Part shown: positions 15,883-25,425 of the stretch, piece after piece
Numbering within the stretch: position 1 is the first letter of the stretch
Layout: every line of letters begins with the position of its first letter
NCBI RefSeq assembly: GCF_041053055.1
Contig: NZ_CP163443.1
Coordinates: 2,542,001 to 2,606,000 of the forward strand
DNA from: Streptomyces sp. R41
Lineage (GTDB): Bacteria; Actinomycetota; Actinomycetes; Streptomycetales; Streptomycetaceae
Direction: 5' to 3'
DNA length: 64,000 nucleotides
Position numbers and translations under genes: made by a program
The notes under the pieces: generated by a model
The model's database searches: none
What the model saw: the letters and a program-made list of their open reading frames with translations, nothing else
Told to the model about the DNA's origin: nothing

Positions 15883-16587
15883 TCAGTGACCCATTCCCAG
15901 TCCGCCGTCAACGGGGATGACGGCTCCAGTGATGTACGAGGCGTCGTCCGAGGCGAGGAACCGCACCGTCGCGGCGATCTCCTCGGGCTGCGCGTACCGG
16001 CCCAGCGGCACCTGCGACACGATGTTCGCACGCTGGTCGTCGGTGAGCGCCTGGGTCATGTCCGTGTCGACGAAACCGGGCGCGACGACGTTGAAGGTGA
16101 TGTTGCGCGAGCCGAGCTCTCGGGCGAGCGAGCGCGCGAAACCGACCAAAGCCGCCTTGGAGGCGGCGTAGTTCGCCTGCCCCGCCGAGCCGAGCAGCCC
16201 GACGACCGACGAGATGAGGACGACGCGGCCCTTCTTGGCGCGCAGCATGCCGCGGTTGGCGCGCTTGACGACGCGGAAGGCGCCGGTGAGGTTGGTGTCG
16301 ATGACCGAGGTGAAGTCCTCCTCGGACATGCGCATCAGCAGCTGGTCCTTGGTGACGCCGGCGTTGGCGACGAGGACCTCGACCGGGCCGTGCTCGGCCT
16401 CGATCTCCTTGTAGGCCTGCTCCACCTGCTCGGTGTCGGTGATGTCGCACTTGACGGCGAGGAAGCCGGCGGGCGGCTCACCGGAGCGGTATGTGATCGC
16501 GACCTTGTCGCCGGCATCGGCGAACGCGCGGGCGATGGCGAGGCCGATGCCCCGGTTGCCTCCGGTGACGAGAACCGAGCGGCTCAA
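15883..16587 (-). CDS. fabG: 3-oxoacyl-[acyl-carrier-protein] reductase, TTG start
   Basis: A 234-aa FabG. TGGNRGIGLAIA binds NADPH, NAGVTKDQLLMRM is the conserved FabG segment, and SSVVGLLGSAGQANYAASK carries Ser-Tyr-Lys. The only sensible start is a TTG at 16587 with GGGTGAT about 9 bp upstream, because the Rossmann strand follows within four residues. The TTG start may tune expression. It is first in the fabG-fabI pair and divergent from tldD. Confidence 0.95.
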   Translation of the reverse strand: MSRSVLVTGGNRGIGLAIARAFADAGDKVAITYRSGEPPAGFLAVKCDITDTEQVEQAYKEIEAEHGPVEVLVANAGVTKDQLLMRMSEEDFTSVIDTNLTGAFRVVKRANRGMLRAKKGRVVLISSVVGLLGSAGQANYAASKAALVGFARSLARELGSRNITFNVVAPGFVDTDMTQALTDDQRANIVSQVPLGRYAQPEEIAATVRFLASDDASYITGAVIPVDGGLGMGH

Positions 16588-16730
16588 CGGATCACCCTTT
16601 CGTTAGCGGAATGGAACCCCTGCAGGACAGGCGCCTTCATCGAAAACCTATCGGTCTCGTCCGCCGTGCGGAGAATCGGGCACCGACAGTGGGATCGGGG
16701 CCTCGCTGTCGGATCCCTACAGAAAGCAGT

Positions 16731-16742
16731 GGTCGGCCGACC
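16731..16742. promoter_or_regulatory. 12-bp perfect palindrome between fabG and tldD
   Basis: GGTCGGCCGACC sits in the 248-bp divergent gap. A second inverted repeat (CCGACAG / CTGTCGG, 16683-16712) lies on its fabG side. This could be an operator, but I cannot name a regulator. Confidence 0.3.
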
Positions 16743-16835
16743 GAAAGTTGCGGCCTGCCCGGGAAAGACGTGGCCGCCGGGCCCGCCCGCGCGACATGAT
16801 CGGACCCGACAGGCCACGACAGCAGGGAGACCTCG

Positions 16836-18359
16836 GTGCCTCATTCCATCGACGAAGCCTTCACGGCGCTACCGCTGCGCGCCCTGGCCGACGCCGCGCT
16901 CGCGCGGGCGCGGGCGCTCGGCGCCGACCACGCGGACTTCCGGTTCGAGCGGGTGCGCAGCGCGGCCTGGCGGCTGCGGGACGCCAAACCCGCCGGGTCG
17001 TCGGACACCACGGATCTGGGGTACGCGGTCCGGGTGGTGCACGGCGGGACCTGGGGGTTCGCCTCGGGCGTGGATCTGACGATGGACGCCGCGGCGAAGG
17101 TGGCGTCGCAGGCCGTGGCGATGGCGAAGCTGTCCGCCCAGGTGATCAAGGCGGCCGGGTCCGACGAGCGCGTGGAGCTGGCGGGCGAGCCGGTGCACTC
17201 CGAGAAGACGTGGATCTCCTCGTACGACATCGACCCGTTCTCCGTACCCGACGAGGAGAAGGCGGGGCTGCTCTCGGACTGGAGCGCGCGGCTGCTGGCG
17301 GCCGACGGCGTCAATCACGTCGACGCCTCGCTGCTGACCGTGCACGAGAACAAGTTCTACGCCGACACCGCCGGAACCGTGACCACACAGCAGCGTGTGC
17401 GGCTGCACCCGCAGCTCACCGCCGTCTCCGTCGACGAGTCCAGCGGCGAGTTCGACTCGATGCGGACCCTCGCGCCGCCGGTCGGGCGCGGCTGGGAGTA
17501 CCTGACGGGCACCGGCTGGGACTGGGAGTCCGAACTCGGGCAGATCCCGGAGCTGCTGGCCGAGAAGATGCGGGCGCCGAGCGTCGAGGCGGGCGTGTAC
17601 GACCTCGTCGTCGACCCCTCCAACCTGTGGCTGACCATCCACGAGTCCATCGGCCACGCCACCGAGCTGGACCGGGCGCTCGGCTACGAGGCCGCGTACG
17701 CCGGGACCTCCTTCGCCACCTTCGACCAGCTGGGCAAGCTGAGGTACGGCTCCGAGCTGATGAATGTCACCGGTGACCGGACCGCCGAATACGGCCTCGC
17801 GACCATCGGGTACGACGACGAGGGGGTGGCGGGGCAGTCCTGGGACCTCGTCAAGGACGGGACGCTCGTCGGGTACCAGCTGGACCGGCGCATCGCGAAG
17901 CTCACCGGCTTCGAGCGGTCCAACGGCTGCGCGTACGCCGACTCCCCCGGGCATGTGCCCGTGCAGCGCATGGCCAACGTGTCACTCCAGCCGGATCCCG
18001 CCGGGATGTCGACGGAGGATCTGATCGGGGGCGTGGAGCGCGGCATCTATGTCGTCGGCGACCGGTCCTGGTCCATCGACATGCAGCGCTACAACTTCCA
18101 GTTCACCGGGCAGCGCTTCTTCCGGATCGAGAACGGCCGGATCACGGGCCAGCTGCGCGATGTCGCGTACCAGGCGACGACCACCGACTTCTGGGGTTCG
18201 ATGGCCGCGGTGGGCGGCCCGCAGACGTATGTCCTGGGCGGTGCCTTCAACTGCGGCAAGGCCCAGCCGGGCCAGGTCGCGGCGGTCTCGCACGGCTGCC
18301 CGTCCGCCCTCTTCAAGGGTGTCAACATCCTCAACACCACGCAGGAGGCCGGTCGATGA
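16836..18359 (+). CDS. tldD: TldD metalloprotease subunit
   Basis: A 507-aa protein of the TldD/PmbA family, the active subunit of the heterodimeric TldD-TldE protease that trims unfolded peptides and modified leader peptides. The zinc motif HESIGH is in the middle. The C-terminal half has the conserved FNCGKAQPGQVAAVSHGCP, whose Cys is typical. The GTG at 16836 follows GGGAGA. Its stop overlaps the tldE start by 4 bp, which supports equal production of the two subunits. Confidence 0.93.
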   Translation: MPHSIDEAFTALPLRALADAALARARALGADHADFRFERVRSAAWRLRDAKPAGSSDTTDLGYAVRVVHGGTWGFASGVDLTMDAAAKVASQAVAMAKLSAQVIKAAGSDERVELAGEPVHSEKTWISSYDIDPFSVPDEEKAGLLSDWSARLLAADGVNHVDASLLTVHENKFYADTAGTVTTQQRVRLHPQLTAVSVDESSGEFDSMRTLAPPVGRGWEYLTGTGWDWESELGQIPELLAEKMRAPSVEAGVYDLVVDPSNLWLTIHESIGHATELDRALGYEAAYAGTSFATFDQLGKLRYGSELMNVTGDRTAEYGLATIGYDDEGVAGQSWDLVKDGTLVGYQLDRRIAKLTGFERSNGCAYADSPGHVPVQRMANVSLQPDPAGMSTEDLIGGVERGIYVVGDRSWSIDMQRYNFQFTGQRFFRIENGRITGQLRDVAYQATTTDFWGSMAAVGGPQTYVLGGAFNCGKAQPGQVAAVSHGCPSALFKGVNILNTTQEAGR

Positions 18360-19750
18360 GCGCCCGTACGAACAAGCCGCACGAGGTCGTCGAGCGCGCC
18401 CTCGAACTCTCCCGCGCCGACGGCTGTGTGGTGATCGCCGACGAGGAGTCGACCGCCAACCTGCGCTGGGCCGGCAACGCGCTGACCACGAACGGGGTCA
18501 CGCGCGGACGCACGCTGACCGTGATCGCCACCGTCGACGGCCGCGAGGGCACGGCGTCCGGGGTCGTCTCGCGCTCGGCGGTGACCGCCGACGAGCTGGA
18601 GCCGCTGGTGCGGGCCGCCGAGGCCGCCGCGCGTGGCGCCGGTCCCGCCGAGGACGCCCAGCCCCTGGTCACCGGCGTGCCGGAGTCCCCCGACTTCACG
18701 GACGCGCCCGCCGAGACCTCGTCCGCCGTGTTCGCGGACTTCGCGCCGGCGCTGGGCGAATCGTTCGCACGCGCGCGTGCGGGTGGCCGCGAGCTCTACG
18801 GGTTCGCCAACCACGAACTCGTCTCCAGCTATCTCGGCACGTCGACGGGCCTGCGCCTGCGGCACGACCAGCCCAAGGGCACGCTGGAGCTCAACGCCAA
18901 GTCGCCGGACCGTACCCGGTCGGCGTGGGCGGGGCGGTCGACGCGGGACTTCAAGGACGTCGACCCGGCGGCGCTGGACGCGGAGCTGGCCGTACGGCTC
19001 GGCTGGGCCGAGCGGCGCGTCGACCTGCCCGCGGGGCGCTACGAGACACTGCTGCCGCCGACCGCCGTCGCGGACCTGCTGATCTACCAGATGTGGTCGG
19101 CGGCGGCCCGGGACGCGGCCGAGGGCCGGACGGTCTTCAGCAAGCCCGGTGGCGGCACCCGTGTCGGCGAGAAGCTCACCGAGCTGCCGCTGACGCTGCG
19201 CAGCGACCCGAACGAGCCGGGTCTGGAGACCGCCCCGTTCGTCCTCGCGCACTCCTCTGGCGACGACGCGTCCGTGTTCGACAACGGGCTGCCTCTCACG
19301 TCCACCGAGTGGATCCGCGAGGGCGAGCTGAAGCACCTGTCGACCACCCGGCACAGCGCGGGCCTGACCGGGCTTCCGGTGACGCCGTCGATCGGCAACC
19401 TCGTCCTGGACGGTGGCGAGGACCGCTCCCTGGAGGAGATGGTCGCCGCCACCGAGCGCGGTCTGCTGCTGACCTGCCTCTGGTACATCCGCGAGGTCGA
19501 CCCGGCGACGCTGCTGCTGACCGGGCTGACCCGGGACGGCGTCTACCTCGTCGAGAACGGCCAGGTCGTCGGCGAGGTGAACAACTTCCGGTTCAACGAG
19601 TCGCCGGTGGACCTGCTGGGGCGGGCGACGGAGGCGGGGCGGACGGAAAAGACGCTGCCCCGGGAGTGGAGCGACTGGTTCACTAGGGCTGCGATGCCCG
19701 CCCTGCGGGTGCCGGACTTCAATATGAGCTCTGTCAGTCAGGGCGTATAA
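18356..19750 (+). CDS. tldE: TldE/PmbA metalloprotease subunit
   Basis: A 464-aa partner of TldD, similar in fold but without the HExxxH zinc motif, as expected of the TldE subunit. It has [20 protein letters not shown] and, near the C-terminus, [19 protein letters not shown], which parallels the TldD region IENGRITGQLRDV. It is translationally coupled to tldD. No RiPP-like precursor gene is visible nearby, so a housekeeping proteolytic role is the simplest reading. Confidence 0.92.
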   Translation: MSARTNKPHEVVERALELSRADGCVVIADEESTANLRWAGNALTTNGVTRGRTLTVIATVDGREGTASGVVSRSAVTADELEPLVRAAEAAARGAGPAEDAQPLVTGVPESPDFTDAPAETSSAVFADFAPALGESFARARAGGRELYGFANHELVSSYLGTSTGLRLRHDQPKGTLELNAKSPDRTRSAWAGRSTRDFKDVDPAALDAELAVRLGWAERRVDLPAGRYETLLPPTAVADLLIYQMWSAAARDAAEGRTVFSKPGGGTRVGEKLTELPLTLRSDPNEPGLETAPFVLAHSSGDDASVFDNGLPLTSTEWIREGELKHLSTTRHSAGLTGLPVTPSIGNLVLDGGEDRSLEEMVAATERGLLLTCLWYIREVDPATLLLTGLTRDGVYLVENGQVVGEVNNFRFNESPVDLLGRATEAGRTEKTLPREWSDWFTRAAMPALRVPDFNMSSVSQGV

Positions 19751-19793
19751 CCTCGTACCTGATTACGAGACCACCGAAGGAGATACGAGAACC

Positions 19794-21062
19794 GTGACGG
19801 ACATCGTCGACGAGCTGAAGTGGCGGGGGCTGTTCGCCCTGTCCACTGACGAAGATGCTTTGCGCAAGGCGCTCGCGGACGGTCCCGTCACGTTCTATTG
19901 CGGCTTCGACCCGACCGCGGCCAGCCTGCACGTCGGCCACCTGGTGCAGGTCCTGACCATGCGCCGCCTTCAGCAGGCGGGCCTGCGCCCGCTCGCCCTG
20001 GTCGGCGGCGCGACGGGCCAGATCGGTGACCCGCGCCCGACGGCGGAGCGCACGCTGAACGACCCGGAGACGGTCGCGAACTGGGTGACCCGGCTGCGCT
20101 CACAGATCGAGCCGTTCCTGTCCTTCGAGGGCGAGAACGCCGCGGTCATGGTGAACAACCTCGACTGGACCGCCGGCCTGTCGGCCATCGAGTTCCTGCG
20201 GGACATCGGCAAGCACTTCCGCGTCAACAAGATGCTGACGAAGGACTCCGTGGCCCGGCGCCTGGAGTCCGAGGAAGGCATCAGCTACACGGAGTTCAGC
20301 TACCAGCTGCTGCAGGGCATGGACTACCTGGAGCTGTACCGGCGCTACGGCTGCACGCTGCAGCAGGGCGGCAGCGACCAGTGGGGCAACCTCACCGCGG
20401 GCCTCGATCTGATCCATCGCCTGGAGCCGCACGCCAATGTGCACGCGCTGGCGACGCCGCTGATGACCAAGGCGGACGGCACCAAGTTCGGCAAGACCGA
20501 GGGCGGCGCCATCTGGCTCGACCCCGAGATGACGACGCCGTACGCGTTCTACCAGTTCTGGCTGAACGTGGACGACCGGGACGTCTCGACGTACATGCGG
20601 ATCCTGTCCTTCAAGTCCCGCGAGGAACTCGAAGAGCTGGAGAAGCAGACCGAGGAGCGCCCCCAGGCCCGCGCAGCGCAGCGCGCGCTGGCCGAGGAGC
20701 TGACGACGCTGGTGCACGGCGCCGACCAGACGGCCGCCGTGATCGCCGCGTCCAAGGCCCTCTTCGGCCAGGGCGAGCTGGCTGAGCTCGACGAGAGGAC
20801 GCTGGCCGCGGCCCTCTCCGAGGTGCCGCACGTCCAGGTCGCCGAGCTCGGCCTCGTCGTGGACCTCTTCGCGGAGGTCGGCCTGGTGGCGAGCAAGTCG
20901 GCCGCGCGCCGCACGGTCAAGGAGGGCGGGGCGTACGTGAACAACGTGAAGGTCGCCGCCGAGGACGCGACCCCCGCCAAGGAGGAACTGCTGCACGGGC
21001 GCTGGCTGGTCCTGCGCCGGGGCAAGAAGAACCTGGCCGCGGTGGAGGTCACGGGCGCCTGA
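19794..21062 (+). CDS. tyrS: Tyrosyl-tRNA synthetase
   Basis: A 422-aa class I synthetase. The HIGH-type motif is HVGH, the tyrosine pocket includes GFDPTA and QLLQGMDY, and KFGKT is the KMSKS loop. A C-terminal S4 RNA-binding domain covers about residues 355-415 ([18 protein letters not shown]). The GTG at 19794 has AAGGAG upstream. The 43-bp gap after tldE contains the inverted repeat CTCGTA-CCTGAT-TACGAG (19752-19769), a possible control site. No T-box is visible. Confidence 0.97.
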   Translation: MTDIVDELKWRGLFALSTDEDALRKALADGPVTFYCGFDPTAASLHVGHLVQVLTMRRLQQAGLRPLALVGGATGQIGDPRPTAERTLNDPETVANWVTRLRSQIEPFLSFEGENAAVMVNNLDWTAGLSAIEFLRDIGKHFRVNKMLTKDSVARRLESEEGISYTEFSYQLLQGMDYLELYRRYGCTLQQGGSDQWGNLTAGLDLIHRLEPHANVHALATPLMTKADGTKFGKTEGGAIWLDPEMTTPYAFYQFWLNVDDRDVSTYMRILSFKSREELEELEKQTEERPQARAAQRALAEELTTLVHGADQTAAVIAASKALFGQGELAELDERTLAAALSEVPHVQVAELGLVVDLFAEVGLVASKSAARRTVKEGGAYVNNVKVAAEDATPAKEELLHGRWLVLRRGKKNLAAVEVTGA

Positions 21063-21074
21063 GCCCGAGCACAT

Positions 21075-21112
21075 ACGTAGGGGGCGGCTCCGTCACGGGC
21101 CGCCCCCTACGT
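21075..21112 (+). terminator. Terminator after tyrS
   Basis: A perfect 14-bp stem ACGTAGGGGGCGGC / GCCGCCCCCTACGT around a 10-nt loop, 13 bp after the tyrS stop. Confidence 0.85.
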
Positions 21113-21117
21113 CGTAC

Positions 21118-21202
21118 CGCCGAGCCTTCCCTTCGCACCGCCCGAACCTTCCGGCCACGCCGCCGAACCTTCCGGCGCACCGCCGAACCTTCCGGCAGCG
21201 CC
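21118..21202. repeat. Short tandem repeat CCGAACCTTCCGGC
   Basis: Three clear copies plus one degenerate copy of a roughly 22-bp unit with core CCGAACCTTCCGGC. They fill the gap between the tyrS terminator and the convergent small membrane-protein gene. Confidence 0.75.
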
Positions 21203-21203
21203 G

Positions 21204-21479
21204 TCAGGCCTTCACCTTGTTGCCCCGCACCGCCATGTAGAGCATGTCGCCCAGGAACACGATGATGATCGCGGCCACGAGCTGGAACAGATGCCGCATC
21301 CAGTCGATGCCGGGGGTGGCGTCCACGCCGACCGCGCGCGCGATCGCGTTGCCGACGATGGCTCCAAGGATGCCGAAGATGGTGGTCAGCCAGAGCGGGC
21401 TGTGCTGCTTTCCCGGAATGATCGCCTTGGCGATCAGGCCCAGCACGAACCCGACGATGATCGCCCACAACCAGCCCAT
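21204..21479 (-). CDS. GlsB/YeaQ/YmgE-family stress-associated membrane protein
   Basis: A 91-aa protein with three hydrophobic segments. It starts MGWLWAIIVGFVLGLIAKAI and has the conserved PGKQHSPLWLTTIFGILGAI, which is typical of this transglycosylase-associated or stress-response membrane family of unclear function. The ATG at 21479 follows GAGGAGGC. It is monocistronic, and the region upstream to 21725 contains only divergent promoter space. Confidence 0.88.
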   Translation of the reverse strand: MGWLWAIIVGFVLGLIAKAIIPGKQHSPLWLTTIFGILGAIVGNAIARAVGVDATPGIDWMRHLFQLVAAIIIVFLGDMLYMAVRGNKVKA

Positions 21480-21724
21480 GTCTGCCTCCTCATACGGCTC
21501 TATGTGAGCAGTACGCCCAGTCTCGGGCTGCCCGCCATACGGCGCATGTCGGGCAGAGCCATACGCGGTACGACGCATCATGTCCGCCCAGTCAGGACAT
21601 GACCCGGTCTCGAAGGCGACGCAGCCGCGGCGTAACGTGGAACGTGTTCGGGCCTGCTTCCTTGACCGGGTTCGGACCGGGTACGGACCGGGGAGCGTCC
21701 GATACAGGCGGGTGGTGGAACGTG

Positions 21725-22135
21725 ATGCGGAAGCAGAGCAACGTCCAGGTCTTCCGGATCACCGGGGCCAGGCAGGGGCTCGAGGAGGACGTACGGGGCA
21801 GGCAGCGCCGCTATGTCATCTCGATGTCCGTCCGCACGGTCTCCGTGATCCTCGCCGCGACACTGTGGAACGTCGAGCGGCATGTCGCCATCGTCGCGCT
21901 GGTGCTCGGGCTGCTTCTCCCCTACATCGCCGTGGTGATCGCCAACGCGGGCCGGGAGAACGCACCGTCGCTTCCCTCGACGTTCGTCGCCGCCCCCACC
22001 CGTCCGATGATCGCTCCGCCGCGTGAGGACGGCTTCGCGGAATCCGTCCCGGAGGACGTCCCGGAAGATGTCGCGGCCGACCCCGGGGACACACCTGCGG
22101 GGCACGGCGCACGACCTGACGTGACCCCGACCTGA
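21725..22135 (+). CDS. DUF3099-type membrane protein
   Basis: A 136-aa protein. After QVFRITGARQGLEEDVRGRQRRY come two membrane helices (about 30-50 and 56-75) and a Glu/Asp/Pro-rich tail. This matches the DUF3099 layout found beside tyrS/moaA in Streptomyces, as I recall. ATG 21725 is chosen, though the adjacent GTG at 21722 is equally possible after GGGTGGTGG. The function is unknown. Confidence 0.75.
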   Translation: MRKQSNVQVFRITGARQGLEEDVRGRQRRYVISMSVRTVSVILAATLWNVERHVAIVALVLGLLLPYIAVVIANAGRENAPSLPSTFVAAPTRPMIAPPREDGFAESVPEDVPEDVAADPGDTPAGHGARPDVTPT

Positions 22136-22280
22136 CCACGGAGGATCCTCCGAAAACGGAATCCCGCCGCGCACCAAGCTCAAGAAAAGCTCAGATCAAT
22201 CATGTTGTTCCAGTGCCGGGCGACGGGTTACCCGTGACATACTTCGTACGCGCTCCGCATCCCCCGTCGGAGCGACGGAC

Positions 22281-22325
22281 CGACGCCGGGCAGCTCCCCC
22301 CGTGGCTGCTCGGCGTCGCCTTTTC
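22281..22325 (+). terminator. Leader hairpin / possible attenuator
   Basis: A 14-bp stem CGACGCCGGGCAGC / GCTGCTCGGCGTCG, fully paired with one G-U, is followed by CCTTTT. It ends about 22 bp before the next gene's GTG. It could end the DUF3099 transcript or act as an attenuator for the downstream gene. Confidence 0.6.
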
Positions 22326-22346
22326 GGAGCCGTCTAGGGTTGAGCC

Positions 22347-22595
22347 GTGACTTTCCCGCTCCCCGATACCTCCCCCGCAACTCCGCAGTGCTCGGCCAAG
22401 GGCTGCCGTGCCGATGCCGAGTGGGTGCTCGCCTGGAACAACCCGAAGCTGCACACGCCGGAGCGTCGCAAGACGTGGCTCGCGTGCGAGGAGCACCGCG
22501 AGCATCTGTCCAAGTTCCTTGGTGTGCGCGGGTTCCTGAAGGACGTCGTGAAGCTCGACGAGTGGGAGGAGCCCCAGCCGCCGGAGACCCGCTAG
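22347..22595 (+). CDS. Small Cys/His-rich protein, function unknown
   Basis: An 82-aa protein with a likely zinc-binding arrangement: PQCSAKGC, then WLACEEHREH. The aromatic segment WVLAWNNPKLHTPERRKTW lies between. It is conserved in Streptomyces as far as I recall, but no activity is known to me. The GTG at 22347 follows AGGG. It lies between a hairpin and convergent moaA. Confidence 0.75.
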   Translation: MTFPLPDTSPATPQCSAKGCRADAEWVLAWNNPKLHTPERRKTWLACEEHREHLSKFLGVRGFLKDVVKLDEWEEPQPPETR

Positions 22596-22645
22596 GGGCA
22601 GCTCAGCCGCCGGAGACTCGCGAGGGCTGGCTCACGAGGGCCGGC

Positions 22646-23635
22646 TCAGCCGCCGATCGCCGACATCGGGCGCTCCGGCTGCAGGAACGAGGGGTCGTCC
22701 AGCCCCGAGCCCGCCTTCTTGCCCCACATCGCGAGCCGCCATATGCGGGCGATCTCCTCGTCGGGGGCGTCCGAGCGCAGCGCGGCCCGCAGGTCGGTCT
22801 CCTCGGTGGCGAACAGGCAGGTGCGGACCTGGCCGTCGGCCGTCAGGCGCGTACGGTCGCAGGCCGAGCAGAACGGGCGGGTGACCGAGGCGATCACGCC
22901 GACGCGGTGCGGGCCGCCGTCGACGATCCAGCGCTCGGCGGGGGCGGAGCCGCGCTCGTCGGCGCCCTCCTCGGTGAGCTCGAACCGCGTGCGCAGTGCG
23001 GCGAGAATGTCACCGGCGGTGACCATGCCCTCGCGCTTCCAGCCGTGCTGGGCGTCCAGGGGCATCTGCTCGATGAAGCGGAGCTCGTAGTCGTGCTCCA
23101 CGGCCCAGGCGAGCAGGTCCGGGGCCTCGTCCTCGTTCAGCCCCGGCATCAGTACCGAGTTGACCTTGACCGGGGTCAGGCCGGCGTCGCGGGCGGCTTC
23201 GAGGCCCTCGATCACGTCCTTGTGGCGGTCACGGCGGGTGAGGGTCTTGAAGACGTCGGGGCGCAGGGTGTCCAGCGATACGTTCACCCGGTCCAGGCCC
23301 GCCGCCTTCAGGGCGGTCGCGGTGCGCTTGAGGCCGATGCCGTTGGTCGTCAGGGACATCTGGGGGCGCGGCTCCAGGGCGGCGACCCGCTCGACGATGC
23401 CGACGATGCCGGGGCGCAGCAGGGGCTCGCCGCCGGTGAAGCGGACCTCGGTGATGCCGAGGCTGGTGACGGCTATGTCGATGAGACGGACGATCTCGTC
23501 GTCCGTGAGGAGATCGGGCTTGGCCAGCCACTGCAGCCCTTCTTCGGGCATGCAGTACGTACACCGCAGATTGCAGCGGTCGGTCAGCGAGACGCGCAGG
23601 TCGGTGGCCACTCGGCCGTAGGTGTCGATGAGCAC
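22646..23635 (-). CDS. moaA: GTP 3',8-cyclase (molybdenum cofactor synthesis)
   Basis: A 329-aa radical-SAM enzyme that starts molybdopterin synthesis from GTP. The N-terminal cluster motif is CNLRCTYC. The second Fe-S cluster is held by the C-terminal cysteines in PFCSACDR and VRTCLF. The C-terminal GG, needed for activity in MoaA, is present (SAIGG). The GTG at 23635 has GGAGGGGG upstream. No other moa gene is in the window. Confidence 0.96.
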   Translation of the reverse strand: MLIDTYGRVATDLRVSLTDRCNLRCTYCMPEEGLQWLAKPDLLTDDEIVRLIDIAVTSLGITEVRFTGGEPLLRPGIVGIVERVAALEPRPQMSLTTNGIGLKRTATALKAAGLDRVNVSLDTLRPDVFKTLTRRDRHKDVIEGLEAARDAGLTPVKVNSVLMPGLNEDEAPDLLAWAVEHDYELRFIEQMPLDAQHGWKREGMVTAGDILAALRTRFELTEEGADERGSAPAERWIVDGGPHRVGVIASVTRPFCSACDRTRLTADGQVRTCLFATEETDLRAALRSDAPDEEIARIWRLAMWGKKAGSGLDDPSFLQPERPMSAIGG

Positions 23636-23735
23636 GTGGGCCCCCTCCCTCGATCCGGATCACATCTTTCAGACACCTGCGAGCCTACGTGACGCAACCG
23701 ACATCGACAGCGGCCGGATCCCACGAGGTACCGCT

Positions 23736-23791
23736 CGGCCCCGTCGTAGGGACCTACTAGTAGTGATCTACCAGCGTCTACGACGGGGCCG
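23736..23791 (-). terminator. Terminator after the symporter operon
   Basis: A 14-bp perfect stem CGGCCCCGTCGTAG / CTACGACGGGGCCG closes a 28-nt loop that holds CTACTAGTAG. It lies 15 bp past the symporter stop on the minus strand. Confidence 0.65.
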
Positions 23792-23805
23792 TCGGCGGTG
23801 CGGAC

Positions 23806-25425
23806 TCAGTGCGCTCCCGTGCCCGTGAGGGACCGAACCTCCAGCTCGGCGTACTTGCCGGCGTCCGGCTCCTCCTTGGACAGGATCGTGCCCAGCCAGC
23901 CCAGCAGGAAGCCGACCGGGATCGAGATGATGCCCGGGTTCTCCAGCGCGAACCAGTGGAAGTCGACGTCCGGGAACATCGACGTGGGCTTGCCCGAGAC
24001 CACCGGCGAGAACAGCACCAGGCCGACCGCGGTGACCAGACCGCCGTAGATCGACCAGAGTGCGCCCTGCGTGGTGAACCGCTTCCAGAAGAGGCTGTAG
24101 AGGATCGTCGGCAGGTTGGCGGACGCGGCGACCGCGAAGGCGAGCGCGACCAGTCCTGCGACGTTCAGGTCGCGGGCGAGGGCGCCCAGGCCGATGGAGA
24201 CGGCGCCGATGGCGATCGTCGCGTAGCGCGCGGCGCTGACCTCTTGTTTCTCGGTGGCCTGCCCCTTCTTGATGACGTTCGCGTAGATGTCGTGCGCGAA
24301 CGAGGAGGACGAGGCCAGTGTCAGACCCGCGACGACGGCGAGGATCGTGGCGAAGGCGACGGCCGAGATGGAGGCGAGCAGGATGGCGCCCCAGTTGGAG
24401 TCGACGCCTCCCAGGTGCAGCGCCAGGAGTGGTGCCGCCGTATTGCCCGCCTTGTTGGAGGCGACGATCTCATCCGGTTTGATCAGCGCGGCGGCGCCGA
24501 AGCCCAGCGCGAGGGTCATCAGGTAGAAGCCGCCGATGAGGCCGATCGCCCAGTTCACGGACTTCCGGGCGGTCTTGGCCGTGGGCACGGTGTAGAAGCG
24601 GATCAGGATGTGCGGCAGGCCCGCGGTGCCCAGGACCAGCGCCATGCCCAGGGAGATGAAGTCCAGCTTGGTCGTGGACGTGGCGCCGTACTTGAGGCCG
24701 GGCTCCAGGAAGGGCGTGCCCTTGCCGCTGTTGTCGGCCGCCTTGCCGAGCAGGTCGGAGATGTTGAAGTTGAACTTCAACATCACCAGGAAGGTGAGCA
24801 GCAGGGCGCCGACGATCAGCAGCACCGCCTTGACCATCTGGACCCAGGTGGTGCCCTTCATGCCGCCGATGGTGACGTACACGATCATCAGAACGCCGAC
24901 CAGGGCGACGATGCCGATCTTGCCGCCGTCGCTGGTGATGCCGAGGAGCAGCGAGACCAGGACGCCCGCACCCGCCATCTGGGCCAGCAGATAGAAGATC
25001 GACACGACGATCGTGGCCGTGCCCGCGGCCGTACGGACGGGGCGCTGGCGCATGCGGTACGCGAGGACGTCGCCCATCGTGTACCGGCCGGAGTTGCGCA
25101 ACGGCTCGGCGACCAGGAGCAGGGCCACCAGCCAGGCGACCAGGAAGCCGATGGAGTACAGGAAGCCGTCGTACCCGAAGAGGGCGATCGCGCCCGCGAT
25201 GCCGAGGAAGGACGCGGCGGACATGTAGTCGCCGGAGACGGCGAGGCCGTTCTGGAAGGCGGTGAACTGGCGGCCGCCCGCGTAGAAGTCGGCGGCGCTC
25301 TTGGTCTGGCGGCCGGCCCAGACGGTGATGACGAGGGTCGCGGCGACGAACACCGCGAACAGGGTGATGATCAGTGGCCGGTGCTCACTGGCCTCACCGG
25401 CGGCCAGGGTGATCGCGGGGCTCAT
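23806..25425 (-). CDS. Sodium:solute symporter (acetate permease ActP-like)
   Basis: A 539-aa transporter with about 13 membrane helices. SAADFYAGGRQFTAFQNGLAV and GDYMSAASFLGIAG are hallmarks of the ActP/MctC monocarboxylate branch of the SSS family, so acetate or a related short acid is the likely substrate. The ATG at 25425 overlaps the stop of the preceding DUF485 gene by 4 bp. This DUF485-symporter pairing is the same as yjcH-actP in E. coli. Confidence 0.92.
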   Translation of the reverse strand: MSPAITLAAGEASEHRPLIITLFAVFVAATLVITVWAGRQTKSAADFYAGGRQFTAFQNGLAVSGDYMSAASFLGIAGAIALFGYDGFLYSIGFLVAWLVALLLVAEPLRNSGRYTMGDVLAYRMRQRPVRTAAGTATIVVSIFYLLAQMAGAGVLVSLLLGITSDGGKIGIVALVGVLMIVYVTIGGMKGTTWVQMVKAVLLIVGALLLTFLVMLKFNFNISDLLGKAADNSGKGTPFLEPGLKYGATSTTKLDFISLGMALVLGTAGLPHILIRFYTVPTAKTARKSVNWAIGLIGGFYLMTLALGFGAAALIKPDEIVASNKAGNTAAPLLALHLGGVDSNWGAILLASISAVAFATILAVVAGLTLASSSSFAHDIYANVIKKGQATEKQEVSAARYATIAIGAVSIGLGALARDLNVAGLVALAFAVAASANLPTILYSLFWKRFTTQGALWSIYGGLVTAVGLVLFSPVVSGKPTSMFPDVDFHWFALENPGIISIPVGFLLGWLGTILSKEEPDAGKYAELEVRSLTGTGAH

